64,000 nt of DNA, from the NCBI GenBank assembly GCA_958295665.1, contig OY282560.1, positions 21,163,653 to 21,227,652 on the forward strand, read 5' to 3'. Position 1 is the first letter of the stretch. Each line of letters opens with the position of its first letter. The translations under genes were made by a program, and so were the position numbers. This document shows, one piece after another, positions 35,424 to 47,600 of this stretch. The stretch is from Tipula vernalis. Taxonomy: Eukaryota > Arthropoda > Insecta > Diptera > Tipulidae. Below the pieces are notes generated by a model. That model was given only the letters and a program-made list of their open reading frames with translations. It was not told where the DNA came from and did not search any database.

Positions 35424-35573
35424 AGACAGACTGTGGTTTAATAAATCCGATTTAGCTAAACCAGTTTAAGTATTCTATGCAAAAACAAAGGGATTAGCTA
35501 AAATCGAGGTTGACACACTGCGACTAATCTCGAAAAATTCACTAAATCGTTTTTATTAAATCGCAGTGTGTCT
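35424..35573. mobile_element. 150-bp MITE with AGACA-C/G-ACTG ends
   Basis: The left end AGACAGACTGTGGTTTAATA and the right end TATTAAATCGCAGTGTGTCT (the start of an inverted repeat of about 32 bp) pair with a few mismatches, both leading to a CGATTTAG motif inside. Its right half, from TAATCTCGAAAAATTCACTA on, recurs at 38890-38928. The target duplication is not clear and there is no coding capacity. Confidence 0.65.
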
Positions 35574-38500
35574 GTGGTATAAGGATTGTTTCTAATTTCA
35601 ATTCAATTGTGTATTAGAAAAGTATGTCTAATGTAAAATAATAGATACCCTAATAAAAATCTTGGCACATCCTTTAAATGTAATTACCCGAAAGGCAATC
35701 AAATTAATTTTCTGTACATAAATAATATTTTATTTTAAAATAAATTTGTTTCAGGTAAAAAATTTGATAGCGGTTGTTGGGTTGCACTTCCCATTTTAAG
35801 GGCAATACATTTTTATCGTATGATCAAATCCCAAATACACAGGAAAGTGCATATCCTAAATCCTTAATTAACATTTTAACGATTTCAAAAATGTGCAGAA
35901 CAATCGATTTCTAATTTATATATTTTGTACATAAGTGTTTTGCACAGTTTCTTGTAGACTCATTAATAAACTTATACACCACCAACAGAAGGCATAGTTC
36001 TCGTATCGATTTTGGACCGCTTATATGTTACAATAATGAAATTTCACCTTCTCCATGTATACAAGATAACAAATACAAAAAATCACAAAAATATTACGAT
36101 ATTTATGATTACCACTGTAATCATAACGAAAAATACAACGAAACGAAAATAAAATAAAATCTGTTATTTACAACAACAAAACTACAATGTACTAGAACAG
36201 CTGATTATAAAAACAAAAGGCAATTCTTTCCAATCAGGTAATACTGTTTTATCGAGTTGTCTCTTTCGCACTCTATACGATTTTATTCAAACCACATCGA
36301 AATGACACAAAATATTTTCATTCTATTCGTTTGTCGACTGACAAGAGAATCAGATGGAAAATTACAAAAAAATATTTATATTTATAAATTTAATAAATTA
36401 AATAAAAAAGAGAAAAAATTTATTTTATTTTTTGCTTTCATTTTATATTATTTTAATCAAATTTAATAGTCTTCGCACATTTATAAATAAATAAAATGGA
36501 GTTTTTAATTTGTTAAAAAGTTATTTTCTATAAAACAGAGTAATTGTATTCGGACTTTATAAACAATTATTAAAAAAATAAAATTTGTGGTGTGTGAAAG
36601 ATATAATATATATAAAAAAAAAAAATAAAAATAGTGAAAATATTTTTAAATCAAAAACTATAAATCGAGACAATAAAGAGACACAAAATGATTATAATAA
36701 AAGTTGGATTAAATTATTTGTGGACATTATATGGATTAATATAACATTTAATTTAATTCATAATCAAAATCAATAGTTTTTTTTAGAACAGAATAAAGTT
36801 TCAAAAGGATAACAGTTTTTTATCATTTATTATTATTATTATTATTATTTTTTTTTTTGGTTTTAAGTTACAGCTTTTATTTTTTATTTAATTTCGATTT
36901 TTATCAAAGGTAAGCACCACCACCACGATAATATTATTATGTTTGTATGTATGCATGTATGTAGTTTTCAATGTTCAATGTTGCTTTGTGTGCGAGCAAC
37001 AGCGCGATGATGTTGATTTTGAAGATGATGATGTTGATGATGAAATCTATAAGTGAAATATGTACATATAAGAATATATTCCAACTTTCTTTTCTTTTTT
37101 TTTTTTTTTAATTTTTTATTTATGATTAACAGCAAAATAAAATACGACGAAAGATCTAAGAAAATTTACTTCAATTTTATTGTTTTTGTTGGGAATCTGG
37201 AATAAAATTGAACCGAACACGATTCAACAAATAAAATCATGTAAAGTGAATGTCCTTTGTAATTTGGTATACATATAGACAAAATACTCAACAAAAAAAT
37301 ACAGAATTTTAAATGTATTAGTTTTGTTTATTATTTTGAAAAAAAAAAAAAAAAAAAAAATTTCCTGCATTGGTATCGTTCAAATAAACTGTGTGTGACG
37401 TTTTTATTAACTTTTTGTTATGATTAATTCAAAAAAAAATTATTTTTGATAAAATACTGATACATGCGTGTTTTTTTTATGATTATTTAATTAATAAAGT
37501 TACAGACATAATAGTAACGGGGTAACGAACATAATGTAACGGAATAGATAAATGTATTATAGTGAATTCAATGTGAGTTTTAAGTTTTTTTTTTTGCCTT
37601 TTTCAATCGGAACAAAGAAAATTTTTGGTAAATTTTATTGAAAAACAGCCCCAACAAATCCCATACAATGTATTTAACGTTTATATAAATGGAAATCAGG
37701 GCAACGAACTCGCATATATTGTCTTGTTTTGTGGCGGGTGGTAATTTTATCCGAATTTTTTTTGTGCTGTATTTAGATTTTAGTAGACTTGACTCTAATG
37801 ACTGGAGTAATTATAGTTTCATAAACCTGGGGCGTCTAATTAAATGCCATTATAGACTAATTACAGACAATTATTTTTGGAAGTTTTTAGTTTTTTATTG
37901 ATTTAAAATTATAAGTTAGGTAAATGGAATTAGTTCAAGGCGTTATTGCAAAATATTTTATGCGGAATATTTTTAACGTTGGAGAAGGAACTTTGTGAAA
38001 CTTTTGCGACTATGTTAAGTTATCTAAGTGGTGTTAGCTGGGTAGATCGATCAATTTGTTAGTCTAATCAGGCGAGTAGCAAATTTCATTCAATTTTCTA
38101 AGAATTTAGTAAATTATAAATAATTTACTTAGTGACGTTACGTTTATTTCAATGACATTTTGGGTAAATTTTGATTAGGATTCAAACAAGTTTTCATATT
38201 AACGTTTCTTTATGAGTCGTTGATTATCCCTTTTAGTTAGCTCATAGCTGATTATTTAGGTTGGAAGCAATGATTGCATAATTTCTTCGAACGATTTTTC
38301 AATAAGAAGCACTATACTTAGGTTTTTGAATCGATTAGAATACCTTTGAAAATATTTCGTTTCGTAAGCAATTATGAATATAACTTTTAATAAAAGTTTG
38401 TGCTTTTATCTTGAACCTGTTCATAAAATGTACGGGTATCTGATTTCATAAAAAGTAGAAACTTAACCTGTCAATCACTTGGTTACTTTACTATTATAGG

Positions 38501-39001
38501 ATTGCACTAAATAATTTGGTAAAAAGCAGTTGGCATCCATTAAATCTGGGATTAGTGATTAAAAATTGTGTTGCTTTTTTTGAATGATTGATTACGGCAG
38601 GAATGTGGATTCTAAGTGGATTTAATGTCTTTTGACGGAAACAATTAAGCTAGTAGTAAATACTACATTTACAAATCCCTTTCTTTTCGTCACGGAAGCA
38701 GCATGGAAATATATACTAAGATAAAAAAACCGATCTCGTGAATCGACCGTGAGTGATTTAATTGGTGAAGAAGCTTTACGTTTTTTTACAGATTTTCTTA
38801 ACCTAGTTTAATCAGCCCCAATTCTAACATTAATTAAGCTCCAAATTCTAAATTTTGAAAAACTTTCGAATGTGTGATTGTAATCTCGAAAAATTCACTA
38901 AATCGGTTTTATTAAATCGCAGTGTATCTAGGGTAGTCTGATAAATCAAGAGGTCCTCGGAAAAAACACTAAAATGCACTATAAATCAAAATGCAACCTA
39001 C
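35574..39001. other. AT-rich non-coding stretch
   Basis: Low-complexity DNA with an ATT repeat (about 36826-36850), a GATGATGTT repeat (about 37005-37045), ATGTATGT repeats (about 36940-36965) and a 22-base A run at 37339-37360. 38881-38930 is a partial copy of the MITE at 35424. Open frames are AT-rich and unconvincing. Confidence 0.5.
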
Positions 39002-39004
39002 TTA

Positions 39005-40660
39005 GGCTGTTTCCCAAACCGATACTTATTTGTGGAACCTAACTTATTCAAATAAGTATGCTGGCGAGGTGACTTATTTTCTATCTCTTTTCTACATAAA
39101 TTCTTAATTTTGGTCAAAACAAGCTATTTACTACAAAAAGTGATCAAAAGTAAGTAGCAAAAAGTAAGATGTAAATAGCCACTTTTGATCAGACACTCCT
39201 CATTTGTCAATCTGTCAAAACATCAGAACATAAATTCATTTTATTATCAGAACATGATAACCGTGATGTTTGGCTAGAGACAAGAGAGTGATAATGAAAA
39301 TAAGAATTTGACTGAATTTTAAAATTTTTATTTATTTTAAGAATTAAATTTATTAATTAAATAAATAGAAAAATTTAATTATTTTTTATTTATATTTGTG
39401 CACATAATTCGTTGCGGAATTCAGAAGCGGTGGTTTGAAATTGATGATTTTGATCTGCATTTGGAACATTATCATTTTGAAATTCCTCATAAATATTTAT
39501 CAAGTCCCCAACATCTAAGCAAATATTATGCAGCATGCAGCAAATCGCAATAATTTTTTTTGAATTTTTAGTGCGTCAAAGAGCGGTTCTTTGTAAATGG
39601 AGTGATGATAGCTATCGGTTCCAATGTTAACTGGTACCCACTATCACCGAGCAAATAGTAGCCTTGTGGCGGATATTTTTTATTGACATAGACATCACTA
39701 TTCCTTAAAACACTTTGGTCATGAACTGAACTTGGCCATCCAACGTTAAATTTATAAATTTGTGGTCCGCATCACAAATAGCTAAAAAAACAGTTTTTAA
39801 ATATATGTATATTAACTTATAAATGTACAATTAAAAAAATGTAAACCTTGTAATTGAATACTGTACCGATTAATTAGGCATTTGATTTTTACGTGATTCC
39901 CATTAATAGCGCCTACTGCATTATTAAAACTTGAAGATCCTGCTCGATTTGCGAACTTCATACCTACATATTCCAAATCAACATGGTTATATCGTCATTG
40001 TACGCGCTGAACCATGTTAAAAATTGTAGACTTCGGTAGATTGAATGTACTGCTGACTACACTGTACGATGTTCCAGCGGCCAACAAAAATAGCACCAAT
40101 CCCAACTCAATTTGAGTATCATGTCCATGATACTTCGCTGCAAAAAGCTCCACTAACCTTTTGAATGCTTGCACCGATATTCGTAAATGTTTTTTAATTA
40201 AAATTTCGTTTTTATTTAAAATAACATCAAACATGAAGCTTTTCTTATCGGAGCAATATTTTAAGCCCTGTAATTTTTGTATTTTCATTATTTATATAAA
40301 TTTCTTTTAAATAATGGTATTTCAAAGTTTATTTTAAAAAACATTTACCTTCCGCATTTCACGTTCCTCCATTAAATTAAATAATTCTTCGTCACCATCA
40401 AGTAATTTTAAACATAATTTTATATTTTTATTTACTAAACAATTTAAAAGAATTAACTGTTTTTCTACGTTCATCTTTCCAATAATATCTTATATTTAAG
40501 AATAAATGATGAACAAACAAATATTTTGTTAATTTCTGTTGTTTTGACGTCGCTGTCAAAATAAGTAACTCAAATAAATTGGGACGGTTTTACTTACTTA
40601 TTTAAGATGGCCGCAAATAAGTCAATAAGTACGAAATAAGTATCGGTTTGGGAAACAGCC
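39005..40660 (-). mobile_element. PIF/Harbinger DNA transposon
   Basis: Perfect 27-bp terminal inverted repeats begin GGCTGTTTCCCAAACCGATA. TTA lies immediately outside both ends (39002-39004 and 40661-40663), the 3-bp T-W-A duplication typical of PIF/Harbinger. The 1656-bp interior carries one transposase gene on the minus strand. The second protein of the family (Myb/SANT-like) is absent. Identical ends suggest a fairly recent insertion, yet the transposase is damaged. Confidence 0.92.
39386..40474 (-). pseudogene. PIF/Harbinger transposase (DDE_Tnp_4 type), broken
   Basis: A first exon at 40474 (MNVEKQLILLNCLVNKNIKL) runs to GCGGAAG, followed by GTAAAT, a short intron, and an AG near 40305. 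The second part (40288-39995) holds the helix-turn-helix region: ISVQAFKRLVELFAAKY and SYSVVSSTFNLPKSTIFNMV. A TGA follows. Next come GAINGNHVKI, where the usual GAIDG aspartate is N, then an intron-like GT...AG gap and AICDADHKFIN, and after frame changes VGWPSSVHDQSVL and YYLLGDSGYQL with the second aspartate. The C-terminus is AICCMLHNICLDVGDL. It would cut and paste the element; the lost first aspartate and stops mean it is dead. Confidence 0.85.
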
Positions 40661-40663
40661 TTA

Positions 40664-41636
40664 GAGCTAATTCAAGAGACACAGCCACACAAATAACTGT
40701 CGAATTAAAGTCCACTGCTTCGAAACATATTAAAAATCATTCCACTGCACCTTCCAAAATTCATCCGTTGACAGTTGATCGCTGTATAATGTGTTTAATT
40801 GAACGTTAATCATGTTAACTGAACATGATATAACATGATGAATATGATTTGATATAAGGTACCTAACGTTAAACATGACCGTGGTAGTGGGATAAGGTTC
40901 ATGACCGTTTAAGCTCACTCGACAAAATTAGTGGAATAAGTAAATCTAGCAAATTTAGATTTTCTTATAGTGTGAACGACGGAGATTAAGTTAATCTTGT
41001 TTCAATTATAGATTAAACTAGTCGTAAAAAAAATTGATGGATTTTGTCTATAATCTCAATTAAATTATTACAGCGCTTAAAATATTGCGATGTTAGAGCA
41101 AACTAATTTTGTATTCGAGACATATAGGTTTTTGAGCAGTTTTCGGGAAAGCGCCATAAAATGTACTTGATTAAGCAAATCTAGATTACTAATCCCTTGT
41201 CTGAACAAGCTTTTAAATACTACATATCGGACATACCAGCTTTGAGCTTTCAAAATAATTTTCATAGTAACTCATTTTATGTTATTAAAACATCGTCGTG
41301 GTGACAACAAACTGTTGTATATCATTTTATTGAAACTTTACAGTATGAATAAAAAACTAAATATATGCAAAAATATTATTAAAATTTCTAACATTTTAAT
41401 TAAAACCATTATTATAAATAGACTCAATTTATACCAAATAAATCAACAAGTGCCGTACACGATGCTTAATCAGAAAATTTGACATACAACCTATGGCTAC
41501 TTCAGTACTTACTATTTACTATGACATAGGTCGAAATGCAATTAAGCACACAAATAGAAAAACGCTAATTAATTTTAATTCATTTATTTTTTTTCAATTG
41601 AATTCATTTATTTTATTCATTTTAAATGTAACGCGT
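40664..41636. other. non-coding spacer
   Basis: No gene recognised. A small inverted pair ACCTATG/CATAGGT at about 41490-41533 lies just beyond the 3' end of the next gene. Confidence 0.4.
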
Positions 41637-43746
41637 TTATTTGTATGTTAACGAATCATAAAAAGAATGATAATCCTTTGGAATTAGGTTTTTAAGTTCT
41701 TGTAAATGCCCAAATTTTGTAGCCTCAATAGCACAAGGCCCCGAGTAAAGGCTGAGATGGCGTAAGCCCAAGGCATCTATTCGTTTAGGACGCGCGGGCA
41801 AAGGCATCCAGACTTCTTCAAAATCAATTTTGTAATTAATTACGCCTTCTGGAGTATACTGGTAAGCAACAACATCATTAACGCAGGGATCACCAACTTT
41901 GTTTCCAGGTCGAATGCTTTTGTAAAATATTGGTTCAAATTTAAAAAAATCAGTATATTGACAATAAACGGTTTCATATGGTCAGGGATTCTCCCTGCGG
42001 ATTGTATGATAGGCAAATAATCTGCTGGAACATACAACTCTCGTCTCTTACCTAGCTTTTTCTCGATCGTGGCATGAATTGAATCTACTTCCATTTGCGT
42101 ATGACCCACCGCTAAGTATTTCTGTTCAATTAAAAGGTTATTTCTAATACTTAGTTCTAGAAGAGCATTAGACAATTTAACGTTTCTATTCTGATAGCCA
42201 CATCCATCGCTCCAAATTATCAGATGATTAGGGTTTTTGCTTTCTATTTCCTTTTGCAAGTAATTTGTGGCGATCGATGCAAACACGTCACTTTCAAGTC
42301 CTCCACTTGCTTCGTGCCATACATAGCACACGACATCTTTACTGCACAAATTGTAGTATGTAAAATTGTGTACCTTCAATTTTGTTTTGTAGTAATTTGC
42401 AGCGGCATTTAGCCGAGGAGACAGTAGAACAGCTTGCAAATCGACCGTGTATGTTTGCATACTTGGGCAATCTGTAAATAAGGTTTTGTCCTTTTCTTTT
42501 TCTGACCGTGCTTTATTTTTCTTCGCAATCTATATTTAACTTTTTCATCACATTAAGGAAAGTTTTCCATGATGCTGATTGGATGCTTTCATTTCGGCAC
42601 TTTTCCAAGTAATGTCTGTGCATTTCCCTTAAACTATTCCAAGTAGGTTCTAGATAAAGTTTACTAGATGATGATCTATCATCTAGATAGTGGCTTTCAA
42701 CCTTTGGCAACGAATTCAAAAATTCCTTAACATTCTTTACAACAGCTGCAGATATTTCGCTATTTGACGTACTACTGGCTTCGGTTTCTAAGGGTCTTGA
42801 ACGGCTAGTACGAGATTCACCATCTAATACCCGTGAACGGACAGTTTTTTCACCGATCCCAAACGTACTTAGAAACATTTGTTTACAAACGCGTTTTTTT
42901 GCTTTATTATTTATACTTTCGTGCACATTCAAGTAAAATTTAAATCCAATTTTTTTCCTTGAGCTTTGGGAATCCGAATCATTTCTCCTATGTTGTGGAC
43001 GCTCTTGAAACACACATCCTGCAACATAAACTTTTTTGGCTTCCCACGACGCTAATTTCCAAAAAGCTGCAAAAATTGATTTGCGATCCTCCTCGCTTAT
43101 CGTAGAGCATTCAAAATTTTGTTTTGGACCACCTTTTGATGTGCGTCTTACATGCCCGTTACATCTTGTTCGAAGAGATTTCTCCTCCTTTCGTTCTGTT
43201 TGTTCATATTTTCCAAACACGTTTTTCTTAAAACCGGTGTATCTTTTTCCCTTAAGTCGCAATTGCGCATTTTTTTGTCGCTTCCATTGAGTTTCGTCAG
43301 CTTGGCCTTTACACTTTCTTGCAACGGTTCGATCCTCTCCATTTGATGAAACAAATTCCTCCTGCTTCTGTTGCTATTTCGACTTCCGTTTCTATCTCGG
43401 CTTCTATTGATAAGTCCTCGTCCTCTGTGGTTTCTTCAAGCTCTGATGGTTCATATAATTCGTCTGATCCCGAACTGAAATCAGCTTCCGCTTGATCCTG
43501 ATTGTCAAGTGACGTAATACAATTTTGAACAATTGGCACAAAGTCAATCATTTTGCCTTCTGCAGTTTCGGTACGTCGGGTAGGCAAGCATTGCGTAGGA
43601 ATGGCCCGTGGTTGCTCTTCATATTCAAGCTGTGATTGCGGAGTAACGCTTTCTACGGGTGTTTTCTCTTTTTCTACATTAGCGCGAGCTAGCTGCATTA
43701 AGAGATAGCCTCTACTTCCCTCAAACATTTTCAGTCTACCATTCAT
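41637..43746 (-). pseudogene. RNase H-like (probably DUF7869-type) protein, possible transposase
   Basis: Reading from ATG 43746, an acidic serine-rich N-terminus (to about 43310) is followed by basic KRYTGFKKNVFGKYEQTERK, then CSTISEEDRKSIFAAFWKLA and KRVCKQMFLSTFGIGEKTVR (about 42870), then LPKVESHYLDDRSSSSKLYL. After a frameshift near 42530, where a cysteine-rich segment seems lost, the frame 42460-41840 has YTVDLQAVLLSP (D7), CYVWHEASGG, LIIWSDGCGYQNRN (D85) and VGHTQMEVDSIHATIE (E124, D126). Another shift near 41950 leads to YKSIRPGNKVGDPCVND and the closing KDYHSFYDSL with stop at 41637. I know this layout from many unnamed insect and cnidarian proteins. D-D-E/D spacing suggests an RNase H fold and transposase origin. 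At least three frameshifts. Confidence 0.65.
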
Positions 43747-44283
43747 CTCTAGTTCTTACCTGTGAACGAGGAAATTATCTTTATGGATTACTAATGCAAT
43801 AAGTCGTATGTCGATAAAAATGTATAATAGGTGAATATTGCAAAAGAAATTATATAAAAAAGTTAGGTTAGGTTAGGGGACTGATTGTCGAAAAATGTTA
43901 GGCATAATCTTTTAATGAAGCAAAATAATTTATTTACGGTTTAAATTTATAGATACTAATGTAATTAATACTTACGTTAAATTTTATAATAAATTTGCAC
44001 AGATTTACTTAGAATTACACCAAATTGCACTAAATTACACGCGAATGCGCCGACACGTTCTATCGCAGTTTGACATAAGACTTATTGCGGTAATCAAAAT
44101 AATCATTCGTTTATTCGTCAAATTGCAACTGCGCACTATTGCCTTTTTCTGATTTGCTGAACGACATGAGATCAATTGTAGCTTGTAGTAAGTGATATTT
44201 TGGTTACAATGATACAATAAAAAGGAAATTAAATATTTGGTGACGTAAGACTTTTTGCAGCTACCACGACGACATTTAACATT
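43747..44283. other. spacer between divergent reading frames
   Basis: It contains three tandem TTAGG units at 43863-43877, the insect telomere unit, too short to be a telomeric array. No gene recognised. Confidence 0.4.
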
Positions 44284-44699
44284 TTGAAGTTGGTTATGAA
44301 GTTTTACAATACGTTCCACAAGCGACCGAAACACAAAAGTAAAACAAAAAGTAACATATTTGACATGCTAAAAACATTCATTTTCAAAATGGCTGACAGT
44401 GATTCAGAGTCAGAAATTGAATATGTTTATAAATTTCTTGTAAGGAACGAAAACAATAATAGGTATAAAAAAATTATTTTCGAAGTAGGATGTTCCTCTA
44501 ATTCTTCGTGAATCACGCTATGCTCGAGCTATGCAAGTGCCGAAGCAAAATTTTTGTGAATAAAAATATTAACGCAAAGGGTTCGGTATGTGAAGTATTT
44601 TATCATTACGGAAAGGATGGATATAACTACAAAATATATAAGATAAGCCTCACAAACCATAAACCTTGCACGAAAAAAGTAAGTTATATGAATATGTAG
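44284..44699 (+). other. uncertain open frames, possible Cys/His exon
   Basis: Two adjoining frames (44284-44511 and 44508-44699) overlap by one shift. The first has an acidic start MADSDSESEIEYVYKFLVRN. The second has ALELCKCRSKIFVNKN-like text and ISLTNHKPCTKK, a C-x-C...H-x2-C arrangement faintly like DNA-binding zinc modules of transposases. An AAAAGTAAGT splice-donor-like site sits at its end (44674-44683). It lies divergent to the RNase H-like gene. It may be a partner exon or chance; I do not recognise it. Confidence 0.25.
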
Positions 44700-47600
44700 C
44701 CTTAACTGAGTACATTATAGCTGTGTATCCCAAAGTTGAAAGCGGAAGACTTTTATTTATTCGCTTATAAATGAAAAACCCAGGATGCTTTGTTCCGATA
44801 TTTACATAAATAACACTACAGATCCAAAATGGAAGGAAATATTTGAACCAATATTCATAGGGTAACATTATCGATGATCGACCAGACATTAAATGTAGCT
44901 AATTTTTAAAGAATATTTATTCACTAACTTGATGGCTTTGTACAGTTGTTTTTGTTTTGTGGCTTATTTCTCAATTTTCCGAATATTCCTAAAATATTAA
45001 ATTTCCTGAACTAATTTAAAATAATTACTAGGCAATTTCTAAATTTGTGCTGTCAACAACTTACAAATTAAGATTATTAGCCAAAGATATATTGTATGAA
45101 GACAATTACATTTTATAATTCTTAATATTATATTTTCTCTTAATATTATACATTCGTATTTATTACCTACCAAGTATAAGCACAAAATTTGCAGTTATAC
45201 AAATACAATGTATACGCGTGAATGAAATATAATTAGGTTAAGTTGTTTGATAAATGGAGGAGGTTTAATGAATTTGAATAATGGTTACAAATTAGCCCCC
45301 TAATCAATGTGTAGATCGACATGTTTTAGAGCTTTGCACGAGCCTTACTTGACAATAATTAATTATTAACCTAAAAAACATCAATTGAATTGTTTACGAA
45401 ACTGTTATGTATTTCAAATGTTGAATGCCGCATCAATCTCTTTTTCTAAATAGATACACTTTCACTTTCATTAGTCCGAGGCCTCCTATTTTTATTACAA
45501 CAATGTGTTCAACGAAGTAATTTTGCCAATTATTTTACTTAGCTCATTGTTGTTGGTAATAAAACAATAGTCAGTGTGCGATTTCTTAACTAATACGTCA
45601 TTAAAATTTAATTATTGGGGCGCTATCTACATATATGGAGTATTTCATTAAAATATTTAATAAATAAAACGGGATTTTGGCTTTATATAAACCGGAAGTT
45701 ATAAATCACATGGAGGTTATGTTTTAATGTATTTTCGGCACGCGGTGGATCGAACTTTTCTTTCTTTTTTTTTTTTTTAATGTGATGTGAATGTAGATCT
45801 TTTTTTTTATTCGTTTGTTTATTTGTAAAAACACAGTTTCATGTGCATAAATTTTCGATTTATTTAACAAAAAAAAAATGAATTTGGTTTGATTTTCTGC
45901 CAAGAAGTTTTTTTTTAATATAAAGGATTACTGCTTGAAAAAGAACTTTATTACAAGAAAAATAAAATTGGCACACGCTATTACGTCATAGGGAAAATAT
46001 ATTACTACTTAGGTGTTTTTGGTTGAACGTATGTGTGTGTGTGACACAATTAACACGTGTTTAATTTTTTTTGGCGCCCTATATGGGGCATACTTATTAA
46101 GTATAAAGTTCACAGTCATACATACGATGGAGTAAAATAGTTTTGCAAGGCTAATTGATTTGTAATCAAAAGTACAAATTACACTAATTTACGATGACTA
46201 AATCGATTAAAGTTTTATTTTTTTATTTTGGGTGATTTCATATTTCCATTATAAATTTTCGGTTTAAGCCATTTCAATATGGAAAAGAGACAATGTTCTT
46301 TCTTAAAATACATACAATAAAAAAAGAGAGAAAGGGAGAATATATAAACAAAGAATAAATGTATAGTAGTTTTTGTTTGATTTTTTTTGGCAACAACAAT
46401 TTTTTTTTGTAAATTTTGATTTTTGACGTATGTATTCTCTCTATCTTCTATATAGTTTGTTTTTATACAGATAGCCAAGGGCAAATAAAAATATTAATAA
46501 AATTTTATTTTATAATTTATAATTAATTATGCGTTTCTGTAATTAACGAAATGAAAAAAAAAAGATTATTTTTTATTTTATATTTTACGACAAATGTTTG
46601 ATAAAGCAATAATGTGTGACACACAAGAAAATCACTTTTCGCAGTCGTGCTATTTTAACTATTACATCATACATAATCAATTTTGTGTAGACGTAGTTAA
46701 AAGTCAAGTGAATTAAATTTCATTCTTTGACATATTGGTCACCTACACAACTATAAATGAATATATTTCGGAAATTATTTTATTGGAGAGAATATTAACC
46801 CCAAAAATAGTGTTGTTTGTATATAGGAAACAAAATAATGCGTATAATAATTCATCGCACAGTTATATTATGTTCGCAGAAATGTGTATATAAAATAACA
46901 TATATGTATGCATACATCTATTTCGATGATTGAAGAATATTTATGTATTGGTGTTGTTACTTACTTTGTGTACGGAAAAACAAATGAAACAAAGAAAACA
47001 AAACATATAACAGGAATACCTCGTTTAGTAACTGATTGTTAAGTCACATTTTCAGATTAATGCGCATAATTGTAGGTTAAATCAATATGTATAATTATAG
47101 TTTAGCTACTTAATTTGAACTTTACTCATATAACGTGTTAATTTAAAAAAAAATCATTTAAATGGTTTTCTGCGACTTATGCAGAATTGTATGGCCTAGG
47201 GGGCAAATTTAAAAATTTGTTAAATTAATTTGCAACAGTTTGAGAGAGAGACGCTTAACGTGGAATGCCTGTAAACACATATTTTTTCTATTGCTCATTA
47301 CAAATTGTTACAAAATTAAAATTAATTCAGTGATGGAATACACTACAAATTTCGTTTTTACTGGTTTTACAGCAATTATATAGAAATATAATCGGTTATT
47401 ATTGGCTGAATTGTATTATACTATAATAAATATAAAAAATATTCGTTAGCCATATGTGCAAAATCGGTCTCTATAATTTGTATTTTGGACGGTTCTCAAG
47501 AGGCGAATCGTTAAAAAATCAAAATACGTTTAACTTTATTCTGTAAATAACCTTACAAACTTAATGCTTATTCGTTATCTTAATGGAATTATAAATCGAA

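Noticed and set aside
43863..43877. Telomeric TTAGG array
   Set aside because: Only three units; simple sequence of this length is common.
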